Notes: a model not told the origin generated them from the letters alone. DNA of 64,000 nt from Winogradskyella sp. J14-2 (GCF_001971725.1 NZ_CP019388.1:868001-932000); one strand, 5' to 3'; shown: positions 28,661-37,331, counted from the first letter of the stretch. Numbers and translations: made by a program.

Positions 28661-29247
28661 TTGTTTAAAGTAGATTTTATTATGAGTTTCAAATCTAAAT
28701 AAAAACTGTAGTTCTTAACGTAGTTTTTATTGATTTTCACTTTATCTACCCAAATAATCGTTCTATTGTAATGGTCTGGGTCTTTTTGCCGTTCTAATAC
28801 ACGCTCTTCGTCTTTATATTTTAGAGTTGCTTCACCTGTTATACCTGGCTTAACCAACAATATAATTCTGTCATCTCCTTCTAATTCATCAGCAAAACCT
28901 TGGACGTCTGGTCTTGGCCCTACAAAACTCATGTCGCCCTTAAGCACATTAAACAATTGTGGGAGTTCATCTAGTTTGCTTTGTCTTAAAAATTTACCAA
29001 AAGCGGTTGCACTTTTGTTTAAATGACCCAGTTGATGTTCTTCTTCTTTAAGGGTTCGTATCTTATAAATATTAAATAATTTACCTTTTTGACCTACCCT
29101 TTTTTGTGTAAAAACACCATACTTTTTTGTATCTATTGTGGCGATACCTACCAAGATAAAAATAGGTATAATGGAAAGCGGTAAAAGCAACAAAACCAAT
29201 AGAACATCAAATAATCGTTTTGTCCTAAGTTGCTTTTTAGTAATCAA
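28657..29247 (-). CDS. Small initiating phosphoglycosyl transferase (monotopic, PglC-like core)
   Basis: 196-residue minimal bacterial sugar transferase: a membrane re-entrant helix (RLFDVLLVLLLLPLSIIPIFILVG), KRVGQKGKLFNIYKIRT, the catalytic LDELPQ near residue 97 and FVGPRPDVQGFADEL. It transfers a sugar-1-phosphate to undecaprenyl phosphate. It lacks the N-terminal domains of the 464-residue paralogue at 1025-2419. Its position beside the HexNAc dehydrogenase and epimerase suggests a HexNAc-type donor (inference). Overlaps the dehydrogenase gene by four bases. Confidence 0.9.
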   Translation of the reverse strand: MITKKQLRTKRLFDVLLVLLLLPLSIIPIFILVGIATIDTKKYGVFTQKRVGQKGKLFNIYKIRTLKEEEHQLGHLNKSATAFGKFLRQSKLDELPQLFNVLKGDMSFVGPRPDVQGFADELEGDDRIILLVKPGITGEATLKYKDEERVLERQKDPDHYNRTIIWVDKVKINKNYVKNYSFYLDLKLIIKSTLNK

Positions 29248-29267
29248 AATCTAAAATATTAAAGCGG

Positions 29268-31751
29268 TTACAAACGTCTTAAGAAGTTTTTAACCTTCTT
29301 TAAAAAAGATAGGTTCTCTTTTTCGTGATATGCATTACCGTAGGCACCATAGCCATAGCCATAACCATAACCGTAGCCGTAGCCATAGCCATAGTTATGA
29401 TTACTCTTGTGTTTATAGAAATTAAGCACAAAGCTTATGTTTTTTAATTCTCCGGTTTTATACTTAGCATTAACCAATTGTAACATACCTTTTTTGGTAT
29501 AATCTAACCTAACCATAAAAATAGTAGCATCTGCATATTGGGTTAATTCTAATGCATCTGTTACCAAGCCTAATGGTGGTGTATCTAAAATGATAATATC
29601 GTATTGACTTTTTAAGATGGCTATCAGCGCTTTTAGGTTATCTCCCATTAATAACTCTGATGGGTTTGGTGGTATAGGTCCCGATGTTATTAAATCTAGA
29701 TTTTCTATATGAGTGTTGGTTATAATGTCCTCTAAGCTACTATCGCCTATTAGATAGTTTACAATACCTTTTTCGTTTGTGATATTAAAGTCATCAAAGA
29801 TTTTTGGCTTACGTAAATCTAAACCGAGTAGTATTGTTTTTTTTCCGGAGAGTGCGTAGACGGTAGCTATGTTTATTGATGTAAATGTTTTACCCTCGCC
29901 ACTAACCGATGAGGTAATCATTAGCGTATTTGCTCTCGTATCTGATGGATTATTTTTAAATATAAATTGCAGACTAGATCTTATAGCTCTAAACGATTCT
30001 GCTACAGCCGATTTTGGTTTTTCATAGGCCACCAAATTGTTTTTGTAACGGTATTTACCAATAAGGCCTAAAATTGGGATTTTAGACATTTTCATTATCT
30101 CATCAGAACCGTGTATTGTACTATCTAGCAGATAGATAACAAAAATTAAAAACATTGGTGTAAAAAAACCAACCATTAAAGCCATCATATAATTAAGTGA
30201 CTTTTTTGGTCCTATAGGTGCATTACCAATATCTTTTGCTTCATCTATTACAGTAATATCAGATACATTTGCTGCTTTTACGATAGCGGCTTCCCCTCGC
30301 TTTGCCTGATAAATATCGTAAGCCTCTCTGCTTAAGTCTAACTTACGTTGAATTTTTAGATATTCTTGTTGGTCTTTAGGCAAACCTAACAGCTCTGCTT
30401 CAATGGCAGCAATCTTATTGTTAATTGTATTGAGTTGCAGCCTTATAGTATTTTTTGTTACATCGATAGCTTCTAAAAGTACATTTTTCTCTGTATCAAT
30501 ACGTCTATCCAACTCATCAAATAAAACCGACCCTTCTTTAGTGGAGTATTCAAGGTTTTTTCGCTCTACGGATAATCCAATGATTTTACTCACACCCGAT
30601 AAAATATTTACTTCTTCAATACCAACAGTTGATGGAGCTGCGATTTGACTGTAGTCACTTCTATTGCGCAAATAAGTTTCTAAATTATTGAGATAGTTTA
30701 GTTTAGATTCTTCAATTAACTTTTCTTTATCGTATTCTTTAAGCTGGGTAGATTTTTGAAAAATTTCCTCTTCTACGTTAAATACTTTATTGTCTTTTCT
30801 AAAGGCATTCATTTCATCCGTCACTGCCCTGAGTTTGTTGTCCACAGCATTTAGACTACTATCTATAAATTTTATGGTATTTGTAGCATACAAATTTTTG
30901 CGCTCTAATTCAGTTCTTCTCAAAATGGCAGAGGTAGCGTTTATGTAATCTACTATTTTAGATTTGTTTTTACCTACGAGCGATAATTTGAGAACAGATG
31001 AAGCCTCTTTTGATGCTGGTGCTATTTGAATAGCTGACCTGTAACTGTTAACAACCGAATCAAAATTTAGATACTTTACAAAATATGTGTTTCCAGCTAC
31101 ACTACTAGATTCGGGTTTTAAATTAACAACACCATTAAACACAGGAAGGCTAACTTGCTCACCAAACTTATACTTTGCGCTATATTTACCAGGTGTAATT
31201 GATACAGCTACTTTTTCTTTAGTTTCAAAAACTTGGCATGTTGCCCTACCGGTTTCAAATTCATAAAAGAGTTCGTAGGTATCTTTATTTAAAATCTTAA
31301 TTCCAATACGTTTTCCTAGTACCTGAGGTTTAGTTTTATCTGTTTCAACAACAAAAGGAGCGTCTTTATATATGTCTATTAAATTGTACTTACCTTCTCT
31401 TAGGTACAGTTTGTAATATTCTAAGGAATCTACAACCAACTCGTTATGAGTTCTGGTTTTAACCTCAGTAATGATATTACCTACCTTACCAGAAACACCT
31501 CCCCAATTAAAAGAAATACTAGTGTTAGATGTAAAAAATGGGTTTTGATCATTCTCTACCGTAATTAGAGAATCTAATCTGTATATATTTTGTTTTCTAA
31601 CATTGATGAAATATGCAACAATGAGAGCCACACCAATACAGAGCAAAACCAATTTCCAAAGATTTAAGGCTTTAAATAAAAACCCTTTAAAATCAAAACC
31701 TACACGTTGCGATTCTAATTCGTCAATATCTTCATAATCGTTGTAATCCAT
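29268..31751 (-). CDS. wzc: Wzc-type polysaccharide co-polymerase and tyrosine autokinase
   Basis: Controls chain length and export with Wza. 827 residues: a membrane segment near 33-50, Wzz domain, long coiled coil (about 290-480), a second membrane segment (YMMALMVGFFTPMFLIFVIYLL, about 510-535) and a cytoplasmic BY-kinase domain with Walker A SSVSGEGKTFTSIN, A' ILLGLDLRKPKIF and Walker B IIILDTPPLG. The C-terminal tyrosine cluster that is normally phosphorylated is here an (YG)8 tandem followed by two more tyrosines. Four bases separate it from the wza-like gene. Confidence 0.93.
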   Translation of the reverse strand: MDYNDYEDIDELESQRVGFDFKGFLFKALNLWKLVLLCIGVALIVAYFINVRKQNIYRLDSLITVENDQNPFFTSNTSISFNWGGVSGKVGNIITEVKTRTHNELVVDSLEYYKLYLREGKYNLIDIYKDAPFVVETDKTKPQVLGKRIGIKILNKDTYELFYEFETGRATCQVFETKEKVAVSITPGKYSAKYKFGEQVSLPVFNGVVNLKPESSSVAGNTYFVKYLNFDSVVNSYRSAIQIAPASKEASSVLKLSLVGKNKSKIVDYINATSAILRRTELERKNLYATNTIKFIDSSLNAVDNKLRAVTDEMNAFRKDNKVFNVEEEIFQKSTQLKEYDKEKLIEESKLNYLNNLETYLRNRSDYSQIAAPSTVGIEEVNILSGVSKIIGLSVERKNLEYSTKEGSVLFDELDRRIDTEKNVLLEAIDVTKNTIRLQLNTINNKIAAIEAELLGLPKDQQEYLKIQRKLDLSREAYDIYQAKRGEAAIVKAANVSDITVIDEAKDIGNAPIGPKKSLNYMMALMVGFFTPMFLIFVIYLLDSTIHGSDEIMKMSKIPILGLIGKYRYKNNLVAYEKPKSAVAESFRAIRSSLQFIFKNNPSDTRANTLMITSSVSGEGKTFTSINIATVYALSGKKTILLGLDLRKPKIFDDFNITNEKGIVNYLIGDSSLEDIITNTHIENLDLITSGPIPPNPSELLMGDNLKALIAILKSQYDIIILDTPPLGLVTDALELTQYADATIFMVRLDYTKKGMLQLVNAKYKTGELKNISFVLNFYKHKSNHNYGYGYGYGYGYGYGYGAYGNAYHEKENLSFLKKVKNFLRRL
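29346..29393 (-). repeat. Hexanucleotide tandem repeat encoding (Tyr-Gly)8
   Basis: Eight consecutive Tyr-Gly codon pairs (TAT/TAC GGC/GGT, seen as the complement here) lie in the C-terminal tail of the Wzc-type kinase. The third-position differences show the array is not recent or perfectly uniform. It encodes the likely autophosphorylation cluster. Confidence 0.9.
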
Positions 31752-31754
31752 TGT

Positions 31755-32555
31755 CTATAATCTTGTAAAAAGTAAGAGCGTAGTTGCCGCTAACGAAACA
31801 ATTGTGGCTATTGTAGAAATGGTAGACACTGCTGTTTCGCCAGTACCAATAGACTTTTGCTTTAAGGGTTTTACGTAAATCATATCGTTTGGCTGTATGT
31901 AGTAATAAGGTGATTTCATTACGTTGATGTCCGTTAAATCCAAGTGGTGTATTTTTTGCCCTTGTGGATATTGGCGTATAATTAAAACGTCTTTTTTATT
32001 GCCCGACAGCGGAATTTCCCCAGCATTTGCTATTGCTTCAAAAACATTAACACGCTCTTTAAACAAGGTAATTGTTCCAGGTTTGCCTATCTCACCGTTG
32101 GCGGTAAATCTAAGTCCTGCTAGCTTAACGGTTATAAAAATATTTGAAGTTTCTTTAAACTGCTCATCCAGTAACTTTGTCTTAATTTTTTCTTCTATCT
32201 CTGCTGTGGTATATCCTAAAACATTAAGGTCGCCAATAACTGGGATTCTTACATTTCCGTGCAAATCAACTGTAAATCCATCAAAATACGCGCGTTCTTC
32301 GCTGCTTGCATTAAGGTTACCCTCACCAGTGGGATTAAATATCTGTACATTATCCTGATCTAAAACCTTTATTCTAATATTCAAAATATCATCAACTTGT
32401 ACACGATAAGGTTTTTGAATTTCAGACAAATTATAAGGTATCGTGTCATTTACTCCGTTGTCTTTATTCTGAAGGTATATTGTGTCTTTGTGCGGTATAC
32501 ATGACCAAATAAAAATGCAACTAAGGGCAATTATCAAAAGCTTAATGCTTCTCAT
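31755..32555 (-). CDS. wza: Polysaccharide export outer-membrane lipoprotein (Wza type)
   Basis: 266 residues. A lipoprotein signal peptide ends at IFIWSC-IPHKD (Cys 19). The poly-export domain follows (PYRVQVDDILNIRIKVLDQDNVQ, then VDLHGNVRIPVIGDLNVLGYTTAEIEEKI), then one SLBB domain (FTANGEIGKPGTITLFKERVNVFEAI) and a C-terminal hydrophobic helix (TISTIATIVSLAATTLLLF). It forms the channel working with Wzc. First gene of the locus, directly behind the promoter at 32578-32608. Confidence 0.93.
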   Translation of the reverse strand: MRSIKLLIIALSCIFIWSCIPHKDTIYLQNKDNGVNDTIPYNLSEIQKPYRVQVDDILNIRIKVLDQDNVQIFNPTGEGNLNASSEERAYFDGFTVDLHGNVRIPVIGDLNVLGYTTAEIEEKIKTKLLDEQFKETSNIFITVKLAGLRFTANGEIGKPGTITLFKERVNVFEAIANAGEIPLSGNKKDVLIIRQYPQGQKIHHLDLTDINVMKSPYYYIQPNDMIYVKPLKQKSIGTGETAVSTISTIATIVSLAATTLLLFTRL

Positions 32556-32577
32556 AGATTTTATAGATGTTTACTGA

Positions 32578-32608
32578 CAAATATAATGTATCACCTCCAA
32601 TAACAAAA
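32578..32608 (-). promoter_or_regulatory. Bacteroidota-type promoter of the polysaccharide operon
   Basis: On the minus strand TTTTG (32604-32608) is followed after 18 bases by TATATTTG (32578-32585), a full match to the TAnnTTTG -7 box of the primary Bacteroidota sigma factor with a -33 TTG. It lies 23 bases upstream of the wza-like start codon. No other strong promoter was seen inside the 31.5-kb gene series. Confidence 0.7.
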
Positions 32609-32658
32609 CTATTAGGTTTCTTTTTGGTTTATTTCGTTCTTTGTAAAAAAAATTTAGC

Positions 32659-34521
32659 GTGAACTACCTCAACGTCGAAAATATATCAAAGTCTTATGGA
32701 GAGCTAGTGCTTTTTCGAGATTTATCATTTAGTATCCATAAAGATCAAAAAATTGCGTTTGTTGCAAAAAATGGAAGTGGAAAGACTTCCATACTAAACA
32801 TATTGTCTGGAAAAGACACACCAGATGAAGGACAGGTGGTTATTAGAAACGGACTGCGCCTGGCGTTCTTGGATCAAGAGCCCGAATTAGACAATAAGCT
32901 TACTATTGAAGAAACCATCTTTGCTTCAGATATTCCAATACTAAAAGTCATTGAGGCTTACGAAAAAGCACTTAAAAATCCTGAAGATACTGAAGCTTAT
33001 CAACTCGCTTTTGAAGCTATGGACAGAAACAACGCTTGGGAGTTTGAAACCCAATACCAACAAATTCTGTCGCAACTAAAATTAGATGACCTAAATCTTA
33101 AAGTTAGTGTACTTTCTGGCGGACAACGCAAACGTTTAGCACTTGCTCAAGCCCTATTAAGTAAACCCGATATTTTAATTTTAGATGAGCCAACAAACCA
33201 TCTCGATCTAGAAATGATTGAATGGCTAGAAGATTACTTTGCAAAAACCCAACAAACCCTTTTTATGGTAACGCACGATCGCTACTTTTTAGAGCGTGTG
33301 TGCAACGAAATTATTGAGCTAGACCACGGACAATTGTATACCTACAAAGGCAATTATTCTTACTACCTCGAAAAGAAGGAATCTCGTATTGAGAGTGAAG
33401 CTACCGAAGTTGGAAAAGCCAAGCAGCTCTACAAAAAAGAACTCGACTGGATGCGTCGCCAACCTAAAGCACGTACCACAAAATCTAAGAGCAGAATTGA
33501 TGACTTTTTTGAAATAAAAAAGAAAGCGCACCAACGCAGAAAAGACCACCAGGTACAGCTCGAAATTAATATGGAACGGCTTGGTAGTAAAATTATAGAG
33601 TTTCATAACGTCTCTAAAGCGTTTAAAGACAAGAAAATTCTGGAGGGTTTCGATTACACTTTTAAAAAAGGAGAACGCATAGGCATCATAGGCAAAAACG
33701 GAACCGGAAAATCAACTTTTCTTAATTTGCTTACTGGAGGTGTCAATGCAGACGGTGGAAAAATTGTTATCGGTGAAACCGTAAAAATTGGTTACTACAC
33801 GCAAGGAGGCATCACAGTAAAGCCAGAACAAAAAGTCATTGATGTCATCCGCCAATATGGAGATTACATTCCTTTGGCCAAAGGAAGACAAATCAGTGCA
33901 CAACAATTGTTAGAACGTTTCTTGTTTGATAGAAAAAAGCAATATGATTTTGTCGAAAAACTAAGTGGTGGCGAACAAAAACGTTTATATCTATGTACCG
34001 TTTTAATTCAGAATCCGAATGTTTTAATTCTTGATGAGCCAACGAATGATTTAGATATTGTAACACTAAATGTACTCGAAGATTTCCTTATGGATTTCCC
34101 AGGTGTGCTTTTAGTGGTATCGCACGACCGCTACTTTATGGATAAAATTGTAGACCATCTTTTTGTATTTAGAGGCGAAGGCGTTATTGAAGATTTTCCG
34201 GGTAATTACTCAGATTTTAGAGCTTATGACAGCAGTCTGCCAAAACAAGAAGAAACCACCGAAAAAACTGATAATACAAAAGTAATAAAGAAAAATGAAG
34301 CCACTAAACTTTCGTACAACGAACAAAAAGAATACAAGAATTTAGAGTCTAAAATTCGTTCGTTGGAATTAGACAAAAAAGCTATGGAAGCTAAATTCAA
34401 TAATCCAGATTTATCACAAGACGATATCAACAAACTTTCTGAAGAATTGCAAGTCATAATTGACACTATTGAAGAGAAAGAACTACGCTGGTTTGAATTG
34501 GCTGAACGATTGGAAGAATAA
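32659..34521 (+). CDS. ABC-F family ATPase (Uup-like)
   Basis: Soluble ribosome-associated twin ATPase without membrane domain. 620 residues, GTG start at 32659 (NYLNVENISKSYGE is the usual N-terminus). First ABC domain: VAKNGSGKTSILN, LSGGQRKRLALAQALL, ILILDEPTNHLDLEM; linker with WMRRQPKARTTKSKSRI; second ABC domain: GIIGKNGTGKSTFLN, LSGGEQKRLYLCTVLI, VLILDEPTNDLDIV. A C-terminal coiled coil (about 550-620) matches the DNA/RNA-binding tail of Uup. Divergent from the polysaccharide operon across about 100 bases. Confidence 0.93.
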   Translation: MNYLNVENISKSYGELVLFRDLSFSIHKDQKIAFVAKNGSGKTSILNILSGKDTPDEGQVVIRNGLRLAFLDQEPELDNKLTIEETIFASDIPILKVIEAYEKALKNPEDTEAYQLAFEAMDRNNAWEFETQYQQILSQLKLDDLNLKVSVLSGGQRKRLALAQALLSKPDILILDEPTNHLDLEMIEWLEDYFAKTQQTLFMVTHDRYFLERVCNEIIELDHGQLYTYKGNYSYYLEKKESRIESEATEVGKAKQLYKKELDWMRRQPKARTTKSKSRIDDFFEIKKKAHQRRKDHQVQLEINMERLGSKIIEFHNVSKAFKDKKILEGFDYTFKKGERIGIIGKNGTGKSTFLNLLTGGVNADGGKIVIGETVKIGYYTQGGITVKPEQKVIDVIRQYGDYIPLAKGRQISAQQLLERFLFDRKKQYDFVEKLSGGEQKRLYLCTVLIQNPNVLILDEPTNDLDIVTLNVLEDFLMDFPGVLLVVSHDRYFMDKIVDHLFVFRGEGVIEDFPGNYSDFRAYDSSLPKQEETTEKTDNTKVIKKNEATKLSYNEQKEYKNLESKIRSLELDKKAMEAKFNNPDLSQDDINKLSEELQVIIDTIEEKELRWFELAERLEE

Positions 34522-34523
34522 AG

Positions 34524-34593
34524 ATTTCTCGCAAAGACGCTAAGACGTTAAGCTAACTATACATCTTTGCGTCTCTGCTCCTTTGCGAGAGAA
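34524..34593. repeat. Imperfect inverted repeat with CTCGCAAAG/CTTTGCGAG arms
   Basis: TTTCTCGCAAAGACGC on the left (34525-34540) is mirrored by GCGTC..CTTTGCGAGAG on the right (34569-34591); the outer arms CTCGCAAAG (34528-34536) and CTTTGCGAG (34581-34589) are perfect complements. It begins three bases after the uup-like stop codon and ends just before the next gene, so it may act as an RNA hairpin between them. It resembles a dispersed intergenic repeat type of flavobacteria. Confidence 0.7.
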
Positions 34594-34604
34594 CAAACAC
34601 AGCA

Positions 34605-35363
34605 ATGTACCAAATAATACAATACATAAAATTCCTTTTCAAAGCCACCAATCAACATGGTGTGCATTCTCCATTTGTATATAATTTTGTGACCAAATGT
34701 TTATATGACAAAAGAAGATATGAAGCCTATTCAAACCTAAAGAATTACAGAAACATTCTAAAAACCTCAAAAATTGAATTAGAAATTACAGATTTAGGCG
34801 AAGGCTCTAAAGTTTTAGATTCCGAAAAGCGAAAAGTCCGTGATATGGTAAAAACGTCGAGTAGCTCTATGAAAGAAGCAAAACTTTTATATCGAATTGC
34901 TCAATACTTCAAATTAAATACTGCCCTAGAATTAGGTACGTCTCTCGGAATGGGAACCTATGCTTTTGCTTTGGCAAACCCAAATTCAAAAATCATAACT
35001 ATTGAAGGCTGTAAAAACACTTCAAATTTCACAGAATCAAACTTTATAGAAAATGTCTCCTTTATAAGAGGAGATTTTGCTTCAGTAATTCCAACTTTAA
35101 GAGAAAATTCTTTTGACTGTATTTACTTTGATGGTCATCACAATAAAGAAGCTACAATCCAATATTTTGAAGCACTTTTACCTAAAGCACATAACGACTC
35201 TGTCTTTATTTTTGACGACATCTATTGGTCAAAGGAAATGACTAAAGCTTGGGACTATATTAAGTCTCGCAATGCTGTTACAGTCACGGTAGATTGTTTC
35301 CATTTAGGATTCGTATTTTTTAGAAAAGAACAAGCTAAAGAACATTTTAAGATTAGATTGTAA
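34605..35363 (+). CDS. Class I O-methyltransferase-like protein
   Basis: 252 residues. NTALELGTSLGMGTYAFALANP near residue 106 is SAM motif I, KIITIEGC motif II, and FDCIYFDGHHNKEATIQYFE plus VFIFDDIYWSKEM carry the acidic residues seen in COMT-like methyltransferases. The N-terminus (IQYIKFLFKATNQHGVHSPFVYNFV) is characteristic of a Bacteroidota-specific group of unknown substrate. It is separated from the ABC-F gene by the hairpin repeat and likely cotranscribed. Confidence 0.75.
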   Translation: MYQIIQYIKFLFKATNQHGVHSPFVYNFVTKCLYDKRRYEAYSNLKNYRNILKTSKIELEITDLGEGSKVLDSEKRKVRDMVKTSSSSMKEAKLLYRIAQYFKLNTALELGTSLGMGTYAFALANPNSKIITIEGCKNTSNFTESNFIENVSFIRGDFASVIPTLRENSFDCIYFDGHHNKEATIQYFEALLPKAHNDSVFIFDDIYWSKEMTKAWDYIKSRNAVTVTVDCFHLGFVFFRKEQAKEHFKIRL

Positions 35364-35387
35364 CAAGCCGACAACTTTAACGTCTTA

Positions 35388-35419
35388 TTGACAAACTGAT
35401 TTTTAAATTCTTTATCTTG
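35388..35419 (+). promoter_or_regulatory. Possible promoter of the LolD-like gene
   Basis: TTG at 35388 and TATCTTG at 35413 give a weak match to the Bacteroidota consensus; the spacer is 22 bases, longer than the preferred 19, and one base of TTTG differs. Confidence 0.35.
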
Positions 35420-35450
35420 CAGAGGATTTAAACAACCAACGGAATTTTAT

Positions 35451-36137
35451 ATGAGCGACAATGTCATTGAAATAAGAAGCATCATTAGAGATTTTAAATT
35501 AGGACAAGAAACTGTTCATGTTCTAAAAGGCATAGATTTAGACATAAAACGAGGCGAGTATGTAGCAATTATGGGACCATCTGGTTCTGGTAAATCTACC
35601 CTTATGAATCTTCTAGGCTGCTTAGACACACCAACAGCAGGATCTTACAATCTAAATGGTAAAGACGTTAGCCAAATGACAGACGATGAGCTTGCAGATA
35701 TTAGAAATACCGAGATTGGTTTCGTTTTTCAAACCTTTAACCTTCTACCTAGAACCACGGCTTTAGATAACGTAGCCCTACCGATGGTTTATGCCGGCAA
35801 ATCCAAAAAAGAACGTGTAGACAGAGCTTCTCAAGTGCTCGCAGATGTTGGTCTGGCCGATCGCATGGATCACAAACCTAATCAGCTTTCTGGTGGGCAA
35901 AGACAGCGTGTTGCCGTTGGCAGAGCCTTAGTAAACAAACCTTCTATTATCTTGGCTGATGAGCCTACAGGTAACCTAGACTCTAAAACCGGAACCGAAA
36001 TTATGGCACTGTTCGATCAAATCCATGCTTCTGGCAACACCGTAATTATGGTAACGCACGAAGAAGACATCGCAGCACACGCCAAACGTGTTATTCGTTT
36101 ACGTGATGGTATAATTGAAAGTGATACCTATAATTAG
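35451..36137 (+). CDS. ABC transporter ATP-binding protein (LolD/MacB type)
   Basis: 228-residue single ABC domain: Walker [18 protein letters not shown]-loop [17 protein letters not shown], signature [15 protein letters not shown], Walker [17 protein letters not shown] and H-loop MVTHEED. This is the MacB/LolD subfamily, whose members drive lipoprotein release, efflux or cell-division permeases (FtsX/MacB-like). No permease gene is adjacent, so its partner must be encoded elsewhere, a common state in Bacteroidota. Confidence 0.9.
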   Translation: MSDNVIEIRSIIRDFKLGQETVHVLKGIDLDIKRGEYVAIMGPSGSGKSTLMNLLGCLDTPTAGSYNLNGKDVSQMTDDELADIRNTEIGFVFQTFNLLPRTTALDNVALPMVYAGKSKKERVDRASQVLADVGLADRMDHKPNQLSGGQRQRVAVGRALVNKPSIILADEPTGNLDSKTGTEIMALFDQIHASGNTVIMVTHEEDIAAHAKRVIRLRDGIIESDTYN

Positions 36138-36277
36138 TGAGTAGTCAAGCTAAAAATTGCCTACATCCCAAAGAATTATTCCTTAGCTTCTCAATAATTA
36201 AACAAATACATACTTCAATAAATAAACACTTTAAATAATCAACTTTGCTAACTTTTTACTTTACAACTTTTAACTTG

Positions 36278-36285
36278 TAACTTTG
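36278..36285 (+). promoter_or_regulatory. Possible -7 box upstream of the adenosyltransferase gene
   Basis: TAACTTTG matches TAnnTTTG exactly but lies only five bases before the ATG at 36291, and no TTG is at the expected distance. If used, the transcript would be nearly leaderless. Weak evidence. Confidence 0.3.
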
Positions 36286-36290
36286 TCTTT

Positions 36291-36866
36291 ATGAAAGTAT
36301 ACACAAAAACAGGAGATAAAGGTACTACTGCCCTATTTGGAGGCACACGTGTTCCTAAACATCATATTCGTATAGAAAGTTACGGTACTATTGACGAGCT
36401 TAACTCGCACATAGGCCTTATAAGAGATCAAGACATTGACCAGTTGTACAAAAACACTCTAATGCATATTCAAGATCGGTTATTTACTGTTGGTGCCATT
36501 TTAGCAACCGATCCCGAAAAAGCCACTCTAAAAAATGGTGAGCAACGCTTAAAAATTCCAAAAATCTCTAATGATGATATAGAGCGTTTAGAAAAGGAAA
36601 TGGATACAATGGAAGCGAGTTTGCCTCCAATGACGCATTTTGTGTTACCTGGTGGCCATCAAACTGTGTCATTCTGTCATATAGCACGTACAGTGTGCCG
36701 CAGAGCAGAACGCTTAGCCTCGCATCTTAATGACTTAGAGCCCTTTCAACCAGAAACTTTAATGTACATTAACCGTCTTTCTGACTACCTTTTTGTGTTG
36801 GCACGGAAGTTGTCACATGAGTTAAAAGCTGAAGAAATTAAGTGGATTCCTCAAAAAGAATCGTAA
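36291..36866 (+). CDS. ATP:cob(I)alamin adenosyltransferase, PduO type
   Basis: Makes adenosylcobalamin, the cofactor of methylmalonyl-CoA mutase. 191 residues: MKVYTKTGDKGTTALFGG with the ATP-binding T-x-x-G-D-x-G-T-T start, SYGTIDELNSHIG, and VLPGGHQTVSFCHIARTVCRRAER with the conserved C-R-R-A-E-R near residue 137. The MeaB chaperone for the same mutase is encoded at 47027-48112, so B12-dependent propionate metabolism is likely. Confidence 0.93.
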   Translation: MKVYTKTGDKGTTALFGGTRVPKHHIRIESYGTIDELNSHIGLIRDQDIDQLYKNTLMHIQDRLFTVGAILATDPEKATLKNGEQRLKIPKISNDDIERLEKEMDTMEASLPPMTHFVLPGGHQTVSFCHIARTVCRRAERLASHLNDLEPFQPETLMYINRLSDYLFVLARKLSHELKAEEIKWIPQKES

Positions 36867-36875
36867 ATATTATAT

Positions 36876-36902
36876 GTCATTGCGAGCAACGCGTGGCAAT
36901 CT
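36876..36902. repeat. Dispersed GTCATTGCGAG...GGCAATCT repeat
   Basis: GTCATTGCGAGCAACGCGTGGCAATCT lies ten bases after the adenosyltransferase stop (core written GTCATTGCGAG and GTGGCAATCT). ATTGC and GCAAT form a short stem. It resembles one half of a repeat type found between genes in many bacteria. Confidence 0.5.
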
Positions 36903-36995
36903 ATTCAGCATAGGATTATGACACCAAAGAAATAATCTAAAATAGTTGAAAACAACACGTTCTTTTTATTAATGAATAAATAATTTATTTTTTTC

Positions 36996-37025
36996 TTGAA
37001 TAATTCAGCTAAAAAATTATTTTTG
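36996..37025 (+). promoter_or_regulatory. Promoter of the DUF2795 gene
   Basis: TTG (36996-36998), a 19-base spacer and TATTTTTG (37018-37025) match the Bacteroidota consensus exactly in sequence and spacing. The ATG follows 25 bases downstream. Confidence 0.75.
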
Positions 37026-37050
37026 CAAAAAATTAAAACACACAACGCAA

Positions 37051-37272
37051 ATGTATTGGACATTAGAATTAGCATCGTATTTAAGCGATGCACCTTGGCC
37101 AGCAACAAAAGATGAGCTTATAGACTATGCGATTAGAACCGGAGCACCTCTAGAAGTTGTAGAAAATTTACAATCAATTGAAGACGAAGGAGATTCCTAC
37201 GATTCTATTGAAGAAATTTGGCCAGACTATCCAACAGATGAAGATTACCTCTGGAACGAGGACGAATATTAA
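37051..37272 (+). CDS. Small acidic DUF2795 protein
   Basis: 73 residues, no signal peptide, very acidic at the C-terminus (EDEGDSYDSIEEIWPDYPTDEDYLWNEDEY region). The WTLELASYLSDAPWPATKDELIDYAIRTGAP start matches the DUF2795 family, small cytoplasmic proteins of unknown function. It has its own promoter and terminator, so it is a stand-alone unit and probably well expressed (inference). Confidence 0.82.
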   Translation: MYWTLELASYLSDAPWPATKDELIDYAIRTGAPLEVVENLQSIEDEGDSYDSIEEIWPDYPTDEDYLWNEDEY

Positions 37273-37288
37273 CATATAATATTATTAT

Positions 37289-37331
37289 AAAAAAAGTCTC
37301 TTGCGTTAACTTAACTGAGAGACTTTTTTTA
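37289..37331 (+). terminator. Rho-independent terminator after the DUF2795 gene
   Basis: AAAAAGTCTCT (37291-37301) pairs with AGAGACTTTTTT (37318-37329) around a 16-base loop, followed by T-rich sequence. Confidence 0.85.

Noticed and set aside
29346..29393. CRISPR-like or satellite repeat
   Set aside because: The six-base periodicity is coding (Tyr-Gly codons in frame in the Wzc kinase) without spacers.
1025..32555. Legionaminic or pseudaminic acid pathway instead of sialic acid
   Set aside because: The required PLP aminotransferase and acetyltransferase are absent from the locus; only neuA, neuB and neuC are present. It remains possible if those genes are elsewhere.
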